From NCBI GenBank assembly GCA_025201375.1, contig JAIWZP010000001.1, positions 434,001 to 498,000 of the forward strand: a DNA stretch of 64,000 bases, read 5' to 3'. A program made the position numbers and the translations under genes. Below are positions 51,180 to 63,768 of this stretch, piece after piece. Source of the DNA: Gongronella butleri (lineage: Eukaryota; Mucoromycota; Mucoromycetes; Mucorales; Cunninghamellaceae). Positions within the stretch are counted from its first letter, which is position 1. Each line of letters opens with the position of its first letter. Under the pieces are notes generated by a model. The model made no database searches. It was not told where the DNA came from and saw only the letters and a list, made by a program, of their open reading frames with translations.

Positions 51180-52205
51180 CAATGGCGACTAATTTGAGCG
51201 GTAAATTGGCTAGATCTCGCCAACCAGGTGACGCGCCGCCCTGAAACCAAGTCACCTGTAAAATGGCAAGCTGGAAACACCGAATGGAACGCAAATTTGC
51301 TGCGATCCAAGGCCAAAAAAGCACACTGCACGTAAATCAAGAAATGAGCTGTTCTGAGCATCCGACAAGAAATCGAAAAAATGGGTCCGCAGAACGACAC
51401 CAAATTTGCACACATGATACATCGCATAGTAAAACGACGGGAAATGCCAAAAAAGAACGGGGTCGGTCTGCTAGTTGGCGAGCAATAAGCAAAATGAGAT
51501 AAAATTTCAAGCGCGAATTGCACGAGAAAAACGCGCTCTTAGAACGCCGCTGACGCGTCTACTAGCAAGAGAGACGCCAGGTGCATGAATTTGAATAGGA
51601 ACAGACGCGTGTAACTCGATGTCTGATGCGCTTTTTCGCGCGTCGAAAAATATTAGCGGTTTTAAAACCGTGTCAAACGTGCCAAAGAATCACTTTTTCC
51701 ATAGATCACTGATGTCCACATATGCAGCGAGCCATGGTCTTTCTGACGATCTGTGTTTCACAGAGATACATGTAATTTTCGTTGAGGTGAACTTGACTCG
51801 AAAGTAAAGCCTCAAACACATTTTACGCCGAAACCATCCAAGGGACCCCTGGTTTTTATTTGCTTTTCCTCGGTAAAGAAAAGGTGCTCACCTTACGGTA
51901 TGAATGGCGTGGCGATCTGAGAACTAAATTTCACGATTTTCCGCGGGTCGGCTGTACCCCTTGGCAAATTCGTGGTTTTTGAAAATCATGGTTGCGCGCG
52001 ATCAAATGAACGCAATGCCGCGAGGGTGGGCTCATTTGAACGAGAATGCATAGAATTATTGAAACCAAGAGTAGAAATCCTGGAAAATGGTGCAAACATT
52101 GACAAATAATTCAAAAACTATAAAAAGCCGCAAATCTTCATTTTCTGGTCCTCGTCATAAATGATGCTCTTGTTTTTTGTACACAGCACGCAACAAACAG
52201 ACATT
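51180..52205 (+). repeat. dispersed repeat family 1, copy D
   Basis: Aligns in the same orientation with copy B from about 51270 (GGCCAAAAAAGCAC..) through ACTAGCAAGAGAGACGCCAG, CGCGCGTCGAAAA, the TGTACCCCTTGG segment and ACTATAAAAA to GCACGCAACAAAC near 52195. It is non-coding and lies between the 3' ends of DED1 and the transporter gene. Confidence 0.75.
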
Positions 52206-52432
52206 TAAACATAGACAGCACGTTTGAAGCCCATCGGCTCAAGTAGAAACGGGGCAATTGCTTTAAAATGTTCCAAAATGTGCAAGTTCGTGTATGCGGG
52301 CATAAAATTGATTGGAACTCTTTCCATTTTTTGTTGCCAACATGATACAAGTGATGTATGTCCACTTTTTCAAATGGCTCCGAGGGCATAAAAAGCTTGT
52401 GAAATCACCATTAATTACAGTATGTATTTTAT

Positions 52433-53961
52433 TTAAAAGGTATCGATAAGGCCCAGGATGGATTGATAGCTGCCAAAGATGAGGCCCACGATGGAGAGAA
52501 GCACGCACAGCGCACAGACGGCAAGCTCGTACCAGGGGCGCTGGCGCCAGCCAAACAGCTTGAGATGGCACATAACTGGGCCAAAAAATACGAGTAAACA
52601 ATTGCTCACGGCGCCAAGCAGCGACATGAACATGCCAAAGGAGGTCACGGTGCACGCAATGGTGGCAATGAACGCCATGATGGCCGTGCGGAACGCGACG
52701 CGTGCGCAAAATTCCTTTTTGGGGCCCAAGCGATAGAAATGCATCATGGTTTCGGCGTCAATGGCAAACGAGACGGTATAAATGGGGACGGACACGATGA
52801 TGCTGAGTGTCATGAGCACGACGGCCGCGATCTTGGGCACGCCATCGGAAATGCTGTTGTAAGCAGGGCTCTGGACCTTGTCGCCAAAGATTTGATAGCC
52901 TGCCACAGCCACCATGAGGTACAGGGCAAAGCACGTGCACAGGCTGGCGGCCATGGCGCGGTTCCAGTGCTGCGGCTTGGCCATGGCGGCCTCAACATTG
53001 GGGTACACGACGTTGCCGCCAAAGCTAAAGGCAATGGTGGACAGCGCAATGGGGAATTGTGACCAGATGACGCCAACGTGCTGGATGTCACTCGGCAAAA
53101 GCGGCATGCCCTGTGCATCGACATTGTTGATGAATCCGGCCGCTTGGTCGGACGCCGCCACGCCCACAAAGATGAAGGCGACCACCAGGATCGTCAACAC
53201 GCCAAACAAACTCGTCCATGCCACGTCGCGCATCGTCTTGACAAATACAAACGGCACACCAACAATGCAGCTGGCGATGATCACCCACAGGTCCGACGTC
53301 AGTTCCGCAGACGTGCCCTTGAACACCAAATTCAAGTTTTCGCCAGTGAGGAGGATGTCTAATAAAAAAAAAAAAAGACGAGTTATTCCATGCGACGCGT
53401 CTGGCCAATGGCTCTCCAAGTCGCTTACATAGAATAGGCGCACCGATCATTAGCCACACCTGGAAAAAATAGACAAGCCAACCGCCAATGGGGCCAAATG
53501 CCGTGGCACCGATCAATTTGTAAGACGAAAGACGCGTATTGTTCTTGTTTGGCGCATAGAGACACTCGACAAGCAGCTTGCCGCAATACATGGCCAGCAG
53601 CCACGCAAGCACCAGGATGCCAATGCCCATCCAGCCACCTTTTTAATAACAAAAAATAATGAGCAAAATGTCATGCCAGAAATCCTTTCCATGCTTACCT
53701 TGTGCCAATGCTGATGGAAGACCAAGGACGCCTGTGCCTGCAATGGCACACGTCACATTGTAGTACGCCGAGAAGGACGAGCCAGCACCACTTCTCTCAA
53801 CATCCTCCACAGAAATAGACTCAACTTCTGTGAAAAAAAAAAAAGCGAATTCGTCAATTGCCATGGAACGCGTTGAGCCCAATTCATTTGATTCTACCAG
53901 AGATATTGGCCTGCGATTTTTCCACGTGGAGGGTTCCAATGTGCTTTGACTCTTCCGACAT
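52433..53961 (-). CDS. AAAP-family amino-acid transporter
   Basis: Four exons (53961-53898, 53827-53699, 53638-53429, 53358-52433) give 442 residues. After a soluble N-terminus (MSEESKHIGTLHVEKS) come about eleven hydrophobic segments, starting with the family signature YYNVTCAIAGTGVLGLPSALA QGGWMGIGILV across the second splice junction, and including FSFGGNVVYPNVEAAM and AVAGYQIFGDKV. The amino acid/auxin permease (AAAP) family includes vacuolar AVT transporters and vesicular GABA/amino-acid transporters. This one looks most like the vacuolar/vesicular type, but substrate and membrane cannot be decided from sequence alone. All three joins keep the frame. Confidence 0.88.
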
Positions 53962-54759
53962 TTTTGGGTTTTTTTTTCAAGAAAAAAAGCAAACCGGATG
54001 CCTGTGCTTTTATATTCCTTCGAACCGATAGATCAATGCTACCATGCAAAAAGTGTTTTTTTCGTCAATGCAGAGCGGGGTCCATGAAAGGATCCAATGG
54101 CGATTCCTGCCGCGTGAAATCCAGCGGCGGACGTGCGATTGCTCCGACTTGTTCTTCTTTTCTGGTCATTCTTGCATTTCCCTGCGTGCTTCCGACTGCC
54201 AATTAGGTGCCAAAAGTTTCAAAAGACGTGCTTGCTTTGCAGAAAAACAGAACAATGGATGCTTGATGTGATCATTGTCGATTGTGAGGATCTTTTTCGA
54301 TTAAATTGAAAAAAAAAAGCAAAACGAGGACCTTGCCCAAAACAAAAACACCTCTTTGCCGAGGCAATTGCCATCCAAGGGGACAGGAGGGAGGCAACAA
54401 AAAAGGGGGGGCAGGGGGGACGGACGGTGTTGGTGATGCCAATTGCTTGTTTCTGTCAATTCCCGGTATTCTGGAGGGGAAAAATGGGAGTGTGCCCTGG
54501 TAGTGCACAAAAAAGGGAATCCCTGGTGGAAAAAAAAAAACTGGCCATGTGACGGAAAACCTAATCTGCCTTTTTGAAAATGGAAATCACTCGTGTTTCA
54601 GCGCGAAACGAGTGATTCGGGATCATGACGCGCAACTAGATCGTGAGAAGACGACGCTTTGTGAGAAAAAAAAAAAAAAAAAAGAGGAATATAGGCGTGG
54701 TAATTCGACGTGAGCAAACGTGAGAAAGATGGGGGAGGGGAGGGAACAGGCAGAAAACA

Positions 54760-54793
<34 letters not shown>

Positions 54794-54798
54794 GGATT
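53962..54798. other. transporter 5' flank; no gene seen
   Basis: Promoter side of the transporter and 3' side of the BRF2-like gene. It contains long A-runs at 54664-54681 and 54762-54790. Confidence 0.5.
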
Positions 54799-56662
54799 TT
54801 ATTCAAGGTAGGCTTGCTCTTCGAGAGTGGAGAGATCATTTTCATCGAGTTCACGGTCTAGATCCAAGGGGGTGAGGTGTTTGCGGGTGGCGAGCGGGTT
54901 GTCGAGTGCATAAGCAGCGGCGATGAGCGCGGTATCCGTCATGCTGGCCAAGGTGTCGCGATCGCAGCTGCCTGCGGTGAGCAGCCGGTGCACGAGAGCA
55001 TCGTCGCCCTCCAATGGTGGCGGAGGAGCATGACCATGGCGCCATTGCGCTTCGTACGCATCAATTCGAGCGAACTGCTGTGCTCGGCGCTGGCGGTGCT
55101 GTTCTTGGCGCGCGAATGCCGGCGGAAAGAGCATGGATGGCGGCGGCGGCGGTGCGGCAATGGTGACACTCTCCTTTGGTGACGACGACGCGCGATCCTT
55201 GAGCAAAAGATCGAATTGTTCGGGGGTTGCCTCGCGACTTGGGTATAATGACGATGGGTCGAATGGGCTGGCCGTGTCTTTTGTGGTGTTTTTGGTAGTG
55301 TCCACGGCGGATGCTGGCGATATGTCTCGAGAAGGCCGGCCAATGGCAATGGCTGCTTTTTTCGTCTTTTTGAGCTTTGCCTTTGGTTGAAGGCGAGAGG
55401 CAATAGAGGCAAGCGCTGATGGTGGGCATGCGACGTGGGGTATCGAGGGAGACGGCGATGCAGATGCAGATGCAGGTGTAGTAGAGGTAGATGCGGGTGA
55501 TGCGGATGCGGATGGCGGCGATTTGAGGGTATGATTGTAAAGATCAATGACATCGTCTATATTAAAAATGAGATTCTGCGCATTGATCCATGGTAATGGC
55601 TTGGCAACGTCCGCAAGGAATTCCATCATTTCCGCCCATCGCGTGTGGATCTCGTTGCCAGGCACATCTGCAAGCGCGCCCAATGGCTCCCAGAGCACAC
55701 TGGCGTGCACATCGGCCGGATGGGACAATTGGGTGCGCATGATCTCGGCAACAGTGGCCATGACAAGCATGGCCATGGTCAGCTGCTTGAGTCGGCGGCC
55801 ATCCACGAATCCGTGCGCGTCGGAAATCTCAAGGAGCGCGTGTGTGCGCCGATGGATCGTTCCAAGCCGATCGGATGGCAACAGAATAGGTTCTTCTTTT
55901 GCCAATTTCTGCCTCTGGACCGAAGGGCAGCCTGCACAAGGCTTGAGCCTGAGCCATTGAGTCGTCGTGCGCAGCTTGGGATACACCGTCTCCATCAACG
56001 AATGCAATTCATGCCGCAGACTGCGCAATGGCACCGTCGCATGGCCTTTGGACACCTTTTTCATCACCTGCATCACGTGCAAACACACCTTGTAGTCCGC
56101 CTGCGTCCGATGGCACACCGATTTCAGGTCCTCGGATCGCAGCCGCAAACTGATGAGAAACAACGCGCAAACAGTCACTTCCAAGCACCATCGCGCATAG
56201 GTCCGCCGCACATTGTAGTCGGAACACGTCTGAACGTACAATTCCACAAGCTGCTCCGCATACACCTGGTCCTCGTGCGAAATCGACAGCGCAGCTGAAA
56301 GGCGCCGAATCACCTCTTTGTACGTTCGCGTCTAAAAACAGGGAAAAAAAAGGGAAAAAAAAGCGAGAAAGAGAAAACAAGGGGGGAGAGGTCAGCCCGC
56401 TTCTTTTTATTTTTGCTTTTTAAGTGAGACTTACCAGCTCGTACACCTTGCGCTTCTTTTGCTTGGTGGGCAGCGTTGTGGACGTCGCTTGGCCACTATG
56501 AGCAGCTGGCGAGGCAATTTCAATTGCTGTCGGCGGCGTCTCGATCGTCCATTCCTGCGTATGAGCCGCTTCAAACAAAGCGCCGCACTTGGTGCACGCG
56601 TACGATTCGTCCGCCTGTTGTTGACATGGCCAGCCAGCACACTCAGGACAGCGAACAGGCAT
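54799..56662 (-). CDS. TFIIB-family protein, BRF2-like
   Basis: Two exons (56662-56435 and 56331-54799) give 586 residues. The N-terminus is a zinc ribbon (CPECAGWPC ... YACTKCG). Two helical, cyclin-like repeats follow. The first reads VYAEQLVELYVQTCSDYNVR and RWCLEVTVCALFLISLRLR; the second begins RTHALLEISDAHGFVDGRRL. The spacing and the RT-x-x-L-E start of the second repeat resemble vertebrate BRF2 more than TFIIB or BRF1. The C-terminal half is low-complexity Ser/Pro/Ala, with an acidic end (DENDLSTLEEQAYLE). The expected role is recruiting RNA polymerase III as a TFIIIB component. BRF1, Rrn7/TAF1B-type or another TFIIB relative cannot be excluded without a profile search. Confidence 0.65.
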
Positions 56663-57271
56663 ACAAACGACAAGGGGGACAGGGCAACAAAGTAAAAGAT
56701 TCGAGAAAGAAGAGCAGAATGGTCAATATGCCCTGCGGCCATCAAGAAAAGTCTGGGTTTCAATAGTGGCGCTCTCATTGGCCCCGGTCGGCGCCGCCAA
56801 TGCCTCCCTTTTGCCGCCCTTTTGCCGCCTTTTCTGCTTTCTGATGTGTGCCCTGCTCCCTATACATAACACGGCCCCGGAATACAACGTGAGTAGGATT
56901 GAAATAGCGCTACGTGTCATCCGAAACGCTCAATGGCCCCAAAAAAAAAAAACGTGTAAATGACGCAAAAACAAGATTTAGAGCGATTGGCGGGTTAGAC
57001 ATGATTGACAAGAACGCATTCGACACCCAAAAAAAGCGAAGGGTCCCTGCAGAATCTGAAAAGCTGTCGGCGGGCGATAAAAATCCCAGCAATAAAGAAA
57101 AATGGGCATGAATGCAGTAAAAAAAACCAAGATTTAAAGATGTCTTGAGTTTAAAACAACAAATGATTGCCACGACTGCGTCAGACGGACACGGAAAGAC
57201 GCGGAAACAACATAACTAGAGTATAAAGAATGAGGATTATCACGCCATGCCCGATGGCACACACACACGCA

Positions 57272-57336
<65 letters not shown>

Positions 57337-57363
57337 GCAAAATGGAGCAAAAAGGGCATTATA
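56663..57363. other. BRF2-like 5' flank and G-alpha 3' end
   Basis: Includes a reverse CCAAT motif (ATTGG near 56776) and the 63-base A-tract. No gene. Confidence 0.5.
57273..57335. repeat. 63-base uninterrupted A-tract (T-tract on G-alpha sense strand)
   Basis: Pure A from 57273 to 57335, 28 bases beyond the G-alpha stop. It would be transcribed as a U-run in the G-alpha 3'UTR. It is preceded by (CA)n on the plus strand. Confidence 0.95.
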
Positions 57364-58752
57364 TTAGAGGAGCAGAGTCTGGACATTGGAATGCAGAATC
57401 GAATCCGAGACGGATTCCATGACGTGACCAAGCAGCTTTGTATCCGTGGCCACCGTAAAATGGACATACACGGGCTTGTTCTCGTTTTGATTCAGACTGC
57501 TGAATCGCTGCTTGAAATAGTCGGCCGCCGCCTTGTAGTCGTGATCAGGGCCCGTGTAGTCTGGGAAATAGTGCGACACTGGCGACCGCGCAATCTTTTG
57601 CTTGAAAATATCCACCTTGTTCAAAAACAGAATCATGGATGTGTTGACAAACCATTTCGAGTTGCATATCGAGTCAAATAGCATCAGCGCCTCGTACATT
57701 TGGTTCTATCATACAATACATTGTAAATCAGCGCGTTAGCATGCGCAAAAATAAAATAAAAAACAAGCAAAAGAGCCAATGACCGCTTACCGAGTCCTTG
57801 TCCTCGGCCAAGCAGCAATCGTAGCCGCTGATCGCCACCACAAAGAGTACCGATGCGACACTTTCAAAGCAGTGAATCCTAAAAAGAAAATCGACGGATA
57901 AGAAAGGGACCAATGAAAACCGCCTGCGCTTTTTTTTTCTCCGCTTTTACCACTTTTTGCGCTCGCTTCGCTGGCCACCGACGTCAAACATGCGGTAGAC
58001 GATCGATTTATTGCGAAACGTGGTCTCGACGATGCCTAATAGAGTAAAGGTTAGTCTCGATTTGCCAATGCCGCGTGTGACATCAGTCGTGTTCCGCCCA
58101 TCCCCCTTGTCCACTCGACCTCCATCCCCTTTTTTTTTTTTTTTACCAGTGGTTTTGATGCGGCACTGCAAGATGTCTTGATCGTTGGGTATAAAGGTGG
58201 GAGAAAACAATCTATCGATGTGATGAAAATAGCTTCGTGTAACAAAGAAGGGGCATGTTACGATCCAAAAAAGAAAATGCGCGCGGGAAAAGTGTCTTAC
58301 TATGCAACATTGTCGTTCAGGGCAAACGTGTTTCCCATGGCAAAGGCTTGCTGGATGCTCGGGTCGGCCCATAGGCATTTTAATGGGCAAAGATATTCCC
58401 TCAGAAACGGCTGGCGGCTGCCTAGACGCGGCACAGGCTGGTCGAGCAATTCTTCGTGCACATGATTGGCGGCATCCAGCAACGACAGGTTGGCGGAGTG
58501 CATGCCGTCCAGCAGGGCCTGCATGGCACTCACAATGTTGCCAAAGATGACGACCCGGAATGCCTCGCGCTCCGTGTCATTAAAGCCCTGTGTATGAATC
58601 AAACGCATCTGTTTCAAGATGGTCGACTTGCCCGAGTCGCCAGCACCCAATAAAAGGATTTTCACTTCCCGACTAAGTCGCTTTTCATCATGCTTCAGCT
58701 GCTTGTTGATGGTCTTGTTGCGCCGCTTTGTTGTGCTTTGACTGATGCCCAT
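57364..58752 (-). CDS. Heterotrimeric G-protein alpha subunit
   Basis: Five exons (58752-58301, 58232-58147, 58035-57951, 57878-57791, 57705-57364) give 350 residues, normal for G-alpha. Motifs are P-loop GAGDSGKST, the switch I Arg in CRIKTTG, DVGGQRSERKKW with the catalytic Gln, NKVD, and TVATDT in place of the usual TCATDT. The start MGISQST has the Gly-2/Ser-6 N-myristoylation pattern but lacks the Cys-3 usually palmitoylated. The C-terminus (NVQTLLL) lacks the Cys at -4 that is the pertussis-toxin site in Gi-type proteins. Asp replaces Glu in the P-loop, as in some fungal subunits. It acts at the plasma membrane downstream of receptors; which receptor is unknown. Confidence 0.93.
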
Positions 58753-60533
58753 ATTGGAGAGAAATTAAAAGAAATGACGCGTCGCGTAAAAAAAAAAGCA
58801 ACAAAAAAAAAGGTATATGGCTATGGATCGGGCGCAAAACACACAAAAAAAAGGGGGGACAAGAGCTGGCAAATGTGCGAACAGTGGGGTGAAAAAGAAA
58901 AGGATGCAAGAGTTAAAAATGAAAAAAAAGAAAGAGAGGTCGATAGGAGCTTGTTCAAAAGAATTGATCACACACAGCAAGGAAAGAAAGGAAAAAAAAT
59001 AAAATGAGAGTCAGCTTGCCTTTAATTGTACTTTTTAAAGCGTCATGTTTCACAAAAAAAATATACTCTTGGTTCGGCGCGCCATTTTGTCACGGGCCCG
59101 CTGATGACAAACATGACTTTTAGCCCAACCCTGGGCCGTCGTACCAGTTTTCGAACGCGCGTGAATAAAACAGAATCGTATTCTCTGTGAAAGGAGACCG
59201 TTTGAGAAAGAAAAAGAGCACGTGATGCTCCCGCCTTTCCCATCAAATAGTTTTTTATTTCGACTCCTTTTATTTTTGGGCCCTGGCGGGGTACGACGGG
59301 AATTGAAGGTGCCGAGCGCCGCTTTTGACGTCGGGGCCCTTTATCATTGTCACCTTGTCACGTGGCAGGTGATCCACCCTCCGCCAAAACATAAATGAAA
59401 AAGCTAAAACTCGGGTCCCCTTATTTATCGCCTGCACAAAACGAATGAGTAGATGATCCATGGCCCATGCAAAAGCGTCACACGTAATGGGAAAATCATA
59501 ATGACAATTTCAACCATGACCCAAGGTTTGAGTGCTCAAAATGTGGGGGGAGAAAAGGGAAAAAAAGGGACCCGTTGCTCCGCCCTCCGCTTGAACCGAT
59601 TGCTGGGACCCACAGAAAACGTGCCTCGCTCTCCCCGTCCCTCTCTCATTCAATTTTTTTTTTCATCAATGGCATAAAAAGCGAGCGCATGTCCCAGAAC
59701 AAAGGGAAACGGCCGATCATTTCCAGAAAAAGAAGTGTGATCACGGACACAAGGCGCATGGAGCGTCGTACATTGTGCACGCTGCCGCTCTGCGCTCAGA
59801 CAGAGATGCCAAGCAAGTTTTGTGTCGCATGAACGGGCACAGAAAATTGACAAAAATGCCAGTCAGCCTCCTTTTGCTCTTCATTCATCTACTATTTGTT
59901 ACCATTTCTTTCTCGGTTGGCAGCCACACCCGTGACAAAAGATTGACAAGGCACCATGACAGTGACATGTGCGCAAAAATGAGGCTGGGAAAGCACGGCG
60001 TGTCATTGGCTTGCCCTCGTGACGCCGTCGCCTGGCTAAACGCATCAGTCAGCGCCAATGCATCAACACAAACATAATGTAACCCAACCAATGCTTGTAC
60101 ACCTTGCCTTCTCTGTATCATCGTCGGCGAGCAGGGGCCAACAAATTAAAATTTGGGCACGCCACGCCAAATTTTCAATGTTTGCTAGACAACTTTTTCG
60201 GCTCCCATATCATACTACTCGCCTGAGGGCTCAAATAATAGCTTCATTTGAACGTGATAGTCTCAACGCGAAAAAAAAAGTCAGCTACGATACAATATCT
60301 TCACTGCATCCATTCATACGATTGAAAAATGGGGAAAAAATGATTTTTTTTACGAATTGGGCAGTATCATCTGTTGCTTTTTGTGGCTGCCGTGATTTCT
60401 GGGATAGGTATCATATTGTACAGCTGTTGTGTTGCTACAGAATGATATGTACACAGTAAAATCTGTTGTTGTCATTAAACACCACCGCGAAAATCCGTGA
60501 TTGGATCGCGTCCAAAAGTTGGCATGTTGATCC

Positions 60534-60566
<33 letters not shown>

Positions 60567-60829
60567 TCAACAACAAGTTGAAAACCAGAGGTCGACTGGG
60601 TCGATGCGCACATGAATCCAACTTTGCTATTTCCACAAATCCACCAGGATCTCTCGAAATTCTTCATGGATCACGGTGAAAATAGCACCGTCCGAAAGAG
60701 ACGCGCTCGGATGTCGTTTTCGGATTGTTTGCGCGCCCGATGAACGAACTTTGCACGCTTGTAATAATCGATCAAACGTTGGATTAATTTTCATTCTGTG
60801 TATGATATCATTAATTTTCTCGACAACTG
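58753..60829. other. repeat-bearing intergenic region
   Basis: Between the G-alpha start and the Gln/His-rich gene. Apart from the possible small secreted peptide at 59856-60077 I see no gene. There is a T-run at 60535-60565. Confidence 0.45.
59856..60077 (+). CDS. possible small secreted peptide
   Basis: A 73-codon frame with an A-rich start context. It begins with a Lys-free hydrophobic leader (MPVSLLLLFIHLLFVTISFS), then a Lys/Arg/His-rich segment with a dibasic KR pair, two Cys and two N-A-S glycosylation sites near the end. A TATA-like ATAAAAA lies about 180 bases upstream. There is no homology I recognise. It may be chance, since leaders of this kind arise easily in T-rich sequence. 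Confidence 0.25.
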   Translation: MPVSLLLLFIHLLFVTISFSVGSHTRDKRLTRHHDSDMCAKMRLGKHGVSLACPRDAVAWLNASVSANASTQT

Positions 60830-61020
60830 GAAAAACAACCAACTGTGCTTTTAATGTGTCGAATGCAGCTGCTGAATCTCTGTCGAATGAACACCGTTTC
60901 ATCGCGATCTGATCAAAACTGACCGAGAAAACAGCTTTTTTGTGACAAAATCTGTAATCGCCAATTTGCTCGAGAACGGCCTAGTCAAATCCCGATTTTT
61001 ACTCTAGAATTCAATGGCTG
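60830..61020 (+). repeat. dispersed repeat family 2, copy F
   Basis: Matches copy E at 44580-44770 in order and orientation: TGTGTCGAA, then AATCTCTGTCGAATGA, GTTTCATC, GAGAAAAC, ATTTGCTCGAGAA and a final TTTTTACTCTA. Divergence is high, and the boundaries are approximate. Confidence 0.5.
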
Positions 61021-62232
61021 CTGTCGCCAGGTCTTTATGTTTTAATCGCGATTTTACCATACTGTATCATACATGAAAGGTAGCGCATCCTTTCCCTCAT
61101 TTTGCTCTCTTGTACGCATCCTTGCTAAGATGCCACATTTGCTATGTATGATCAGGCAGAGATTGCATTGACCAGGATCTGGGCACTTGCAAGCCTGAGA
61201 AAAAATAAAATGAGAAAAAATTAAATGAGAAAGTATCTCATTTACTTGCGATCACACAATGCCCCACTTGGCCATACGCGTCTTTACGCGTCTTTACGCG
61301 TCCACATGCTGTCATGCCACGGAATCAACATCTCTGGATTATTTGCATATCCGAAGAACAGTTCAATCGCTGATTGAGCGCGGCTCACATTCAATTTATG
61401 CCTCGTCGGAACGCTTGTACGGTATGCTTGACAACCACTCATTGAAGCATTTCCTCGCATCATCTTATCATATGTATGATATCAGTTTCTACAGTATCAT
61501 AACCAGATTTTCTGTATTTGATAGGCGTATCATCATATGACCACTAATCTGCATCGTGATTTCGTGAAGCAAAAAGTGGATATTTCCAGGAAACTGCATT
61601 CGTCACTGCCGCTCATTCACTGTGGATGCCCTGGCACACGCGACGACAGCAGCCATTGAAAGGATGACCACACGTTGTAACAATTTCAACGTCTAATTTT
61701 GGAGAAGAGCCGATCGAAAATTCATTTTCAGCTCTGTGTCGCGTTCGGAAACCGGCCAGCGCCACACGTGGGTGGAAAAACCGGAGTACCGGATGCGCAC
61801 GATGGTCACACTCCACGGGTGACATGGCTCGTTGGCGAGGCTCGTTTCTGTGAAAAAAAAAATCAAACTGGTTTTTAGGAGCAATAGCGAGATGGATTTG
61901 CACTGCATACCTACTCTGTCGTTCGAGTGCCATTTTTGAGGGGAGTATGGCCGCGATTGTACGCCATGCGATGTGTCAAAATTGGCTGTCCGCCAGGCAA
62001 TTAAGAAGCCAATTTCGCGTCCTTCTCAGAATGATGTCATTTGCACCTTTCAAAGGGAGATGGCCACGATCCAGAGTGATTTTTCAGCAGTGGATGAAAC
62101 CTGAACAAACCATTAAAGGATGGCCATTTTTAATTAACAGATCTAAAACGTGAACTAGGTGTTGTTTTATTTGAAAAAGGGGCAAAAAATGAAAAAAGGG
62201 AGGAAGAGGGGGAGCGCCGAGGTACGAGCGAC
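61021..62232. other. non-coding stretch
   Basis: No gene recognised. It has a triple ACGCGTCTTT-like direct repeat near 61278-61300 and scattered TGTATGAT motifs. Confidence 0.4.
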
Positions 62233-63733
62233 CTAAGAGGAGCCTGGCCACGCCGGGGCGCAGGGATTGAGTGGTCTGTTGTTGTTTTTTGGATAGTGGT
62301 GCTTCCGCCTGGGAGCCGGCGATGGGCCATTTTGAGCCTGGTGTTGATGGCTTGGGTCGATGGGCAGCTTGATTTGGCACCGCACGGGGCGATCTTGGTA
62401 GCGCGTGAGGAATTCGACGTAACCTTGTTGCTGATTCACCTTGATGGGTGGCGACGATGACGCGTTTTGTCGGGTACGGGTGTTTGGCGCGAAACTGGTG
62501 ATGGCTGCACCTGGCGAGTTGCTGTTGATGGTATTTGGTGGTGACGGCGGGAGCGCGGTGGTGGTGGTAGGCGACGCTGCGCGGTGGTGGAGGTGGTGTT
62601 GATGATGGTGATGGTGCAAATTCGCGGTGGATGGTGATTTTGACTGATTTGTGACTGGCGAGGTATCCGGGGTAGGCAATGGCTGTTGTTGTTGTTGATG
62701 GTGGTGGTGTGGGTGTTGGTGGTGCATCGACAAGGCGCGCTTGCTGATGTTATTATTATTATTGGGCCCGGCGGATGGTATCAATTCCTTTTTTTTCTTG
62801 CTTATTGGGTGTGGCCCATGCATTGGATGCTGCTGGTGTTGGTTTTGGTGCTGCTGATTTTGCTGCTGCTGAAGGAAATGCAGTTCGCGTGCCTGCTGCT
62901 CGTGTAATTGTTGCAACTGCTTATATTTTTCGGTTTGGTCATTGTGTTGAGTCATGAGTGAGAGGTAGCGCGCGTGCAACTCGTCGTATTTTTCGTCATT
63001 GTTGTTGACGCGCATCTGTTGCTGCTGCTGCTGTTGCTGCTGCGCCTGCTCCATCGTCGCAACACGTGCCTCGAGCGCGGCCATGCCACTCTGATACGCG
63101 TCGAGTGCCTTTTGCATGTCCTTGTACAATTGAGAGTGCTGCTGCTGCTGCTGCTGCTGCTGCGCCGTTGTTGTGTGCGCTGCTGTTGATGCTGTTGATG
63201 CTGCACGTTGCGGTGAGAGCCACTCTTTATCATGAGGATGAGAATGAGGATGCTGAGCTGGTGTTGGTGCTGCGGAGTCCATATTGTTGGCGGCCGTGAG
63301 CATGCTGTTACTGGTGCTGGTGCTGCACGGCACATCCAAATTGCAGCTGGGGCTGGTTGACATGGTGTCACCATAATCATGTGAGCTGATGCAGTTGATG
63401 GATTCGTCGTGGAGGTATTTTTTCAGCTCCTTGTCAATTGTCCGCGTAATGATGTCAAGCAGTCGGTTTTCCAAGGATGTCCATGTATCCTGGCCCTTGA
63501 GCAGGCCGTCCTCGGGATCCTTTTAAAAGAAAAATAGGGGGAAAATCAATTCATTGCATTTCGTCATGCGTGCGTCGCATGGCAAAAAGAGGCATCCGCA
63601 AGGCATGGAAGTCAGCCATGGAAGGGGGCGAGGCACTGGCGGCTTTGAGGCGAGCGGATGTCACCCCCCGTGGCACCACCCCCCGTTCTCGTTTTTTTTT
63701 TTTTTTGTGCTCATTTGTGGGCAAATTTGGGGC

Positions 63734-63768
<35 letters not shown>

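Noticed and set aside
57273..57335. Poly(A) tail of a processed retrocopy
   Set aside because: No retrocopied coding sequence lies 5' of the A-tract and no target duplication was found.
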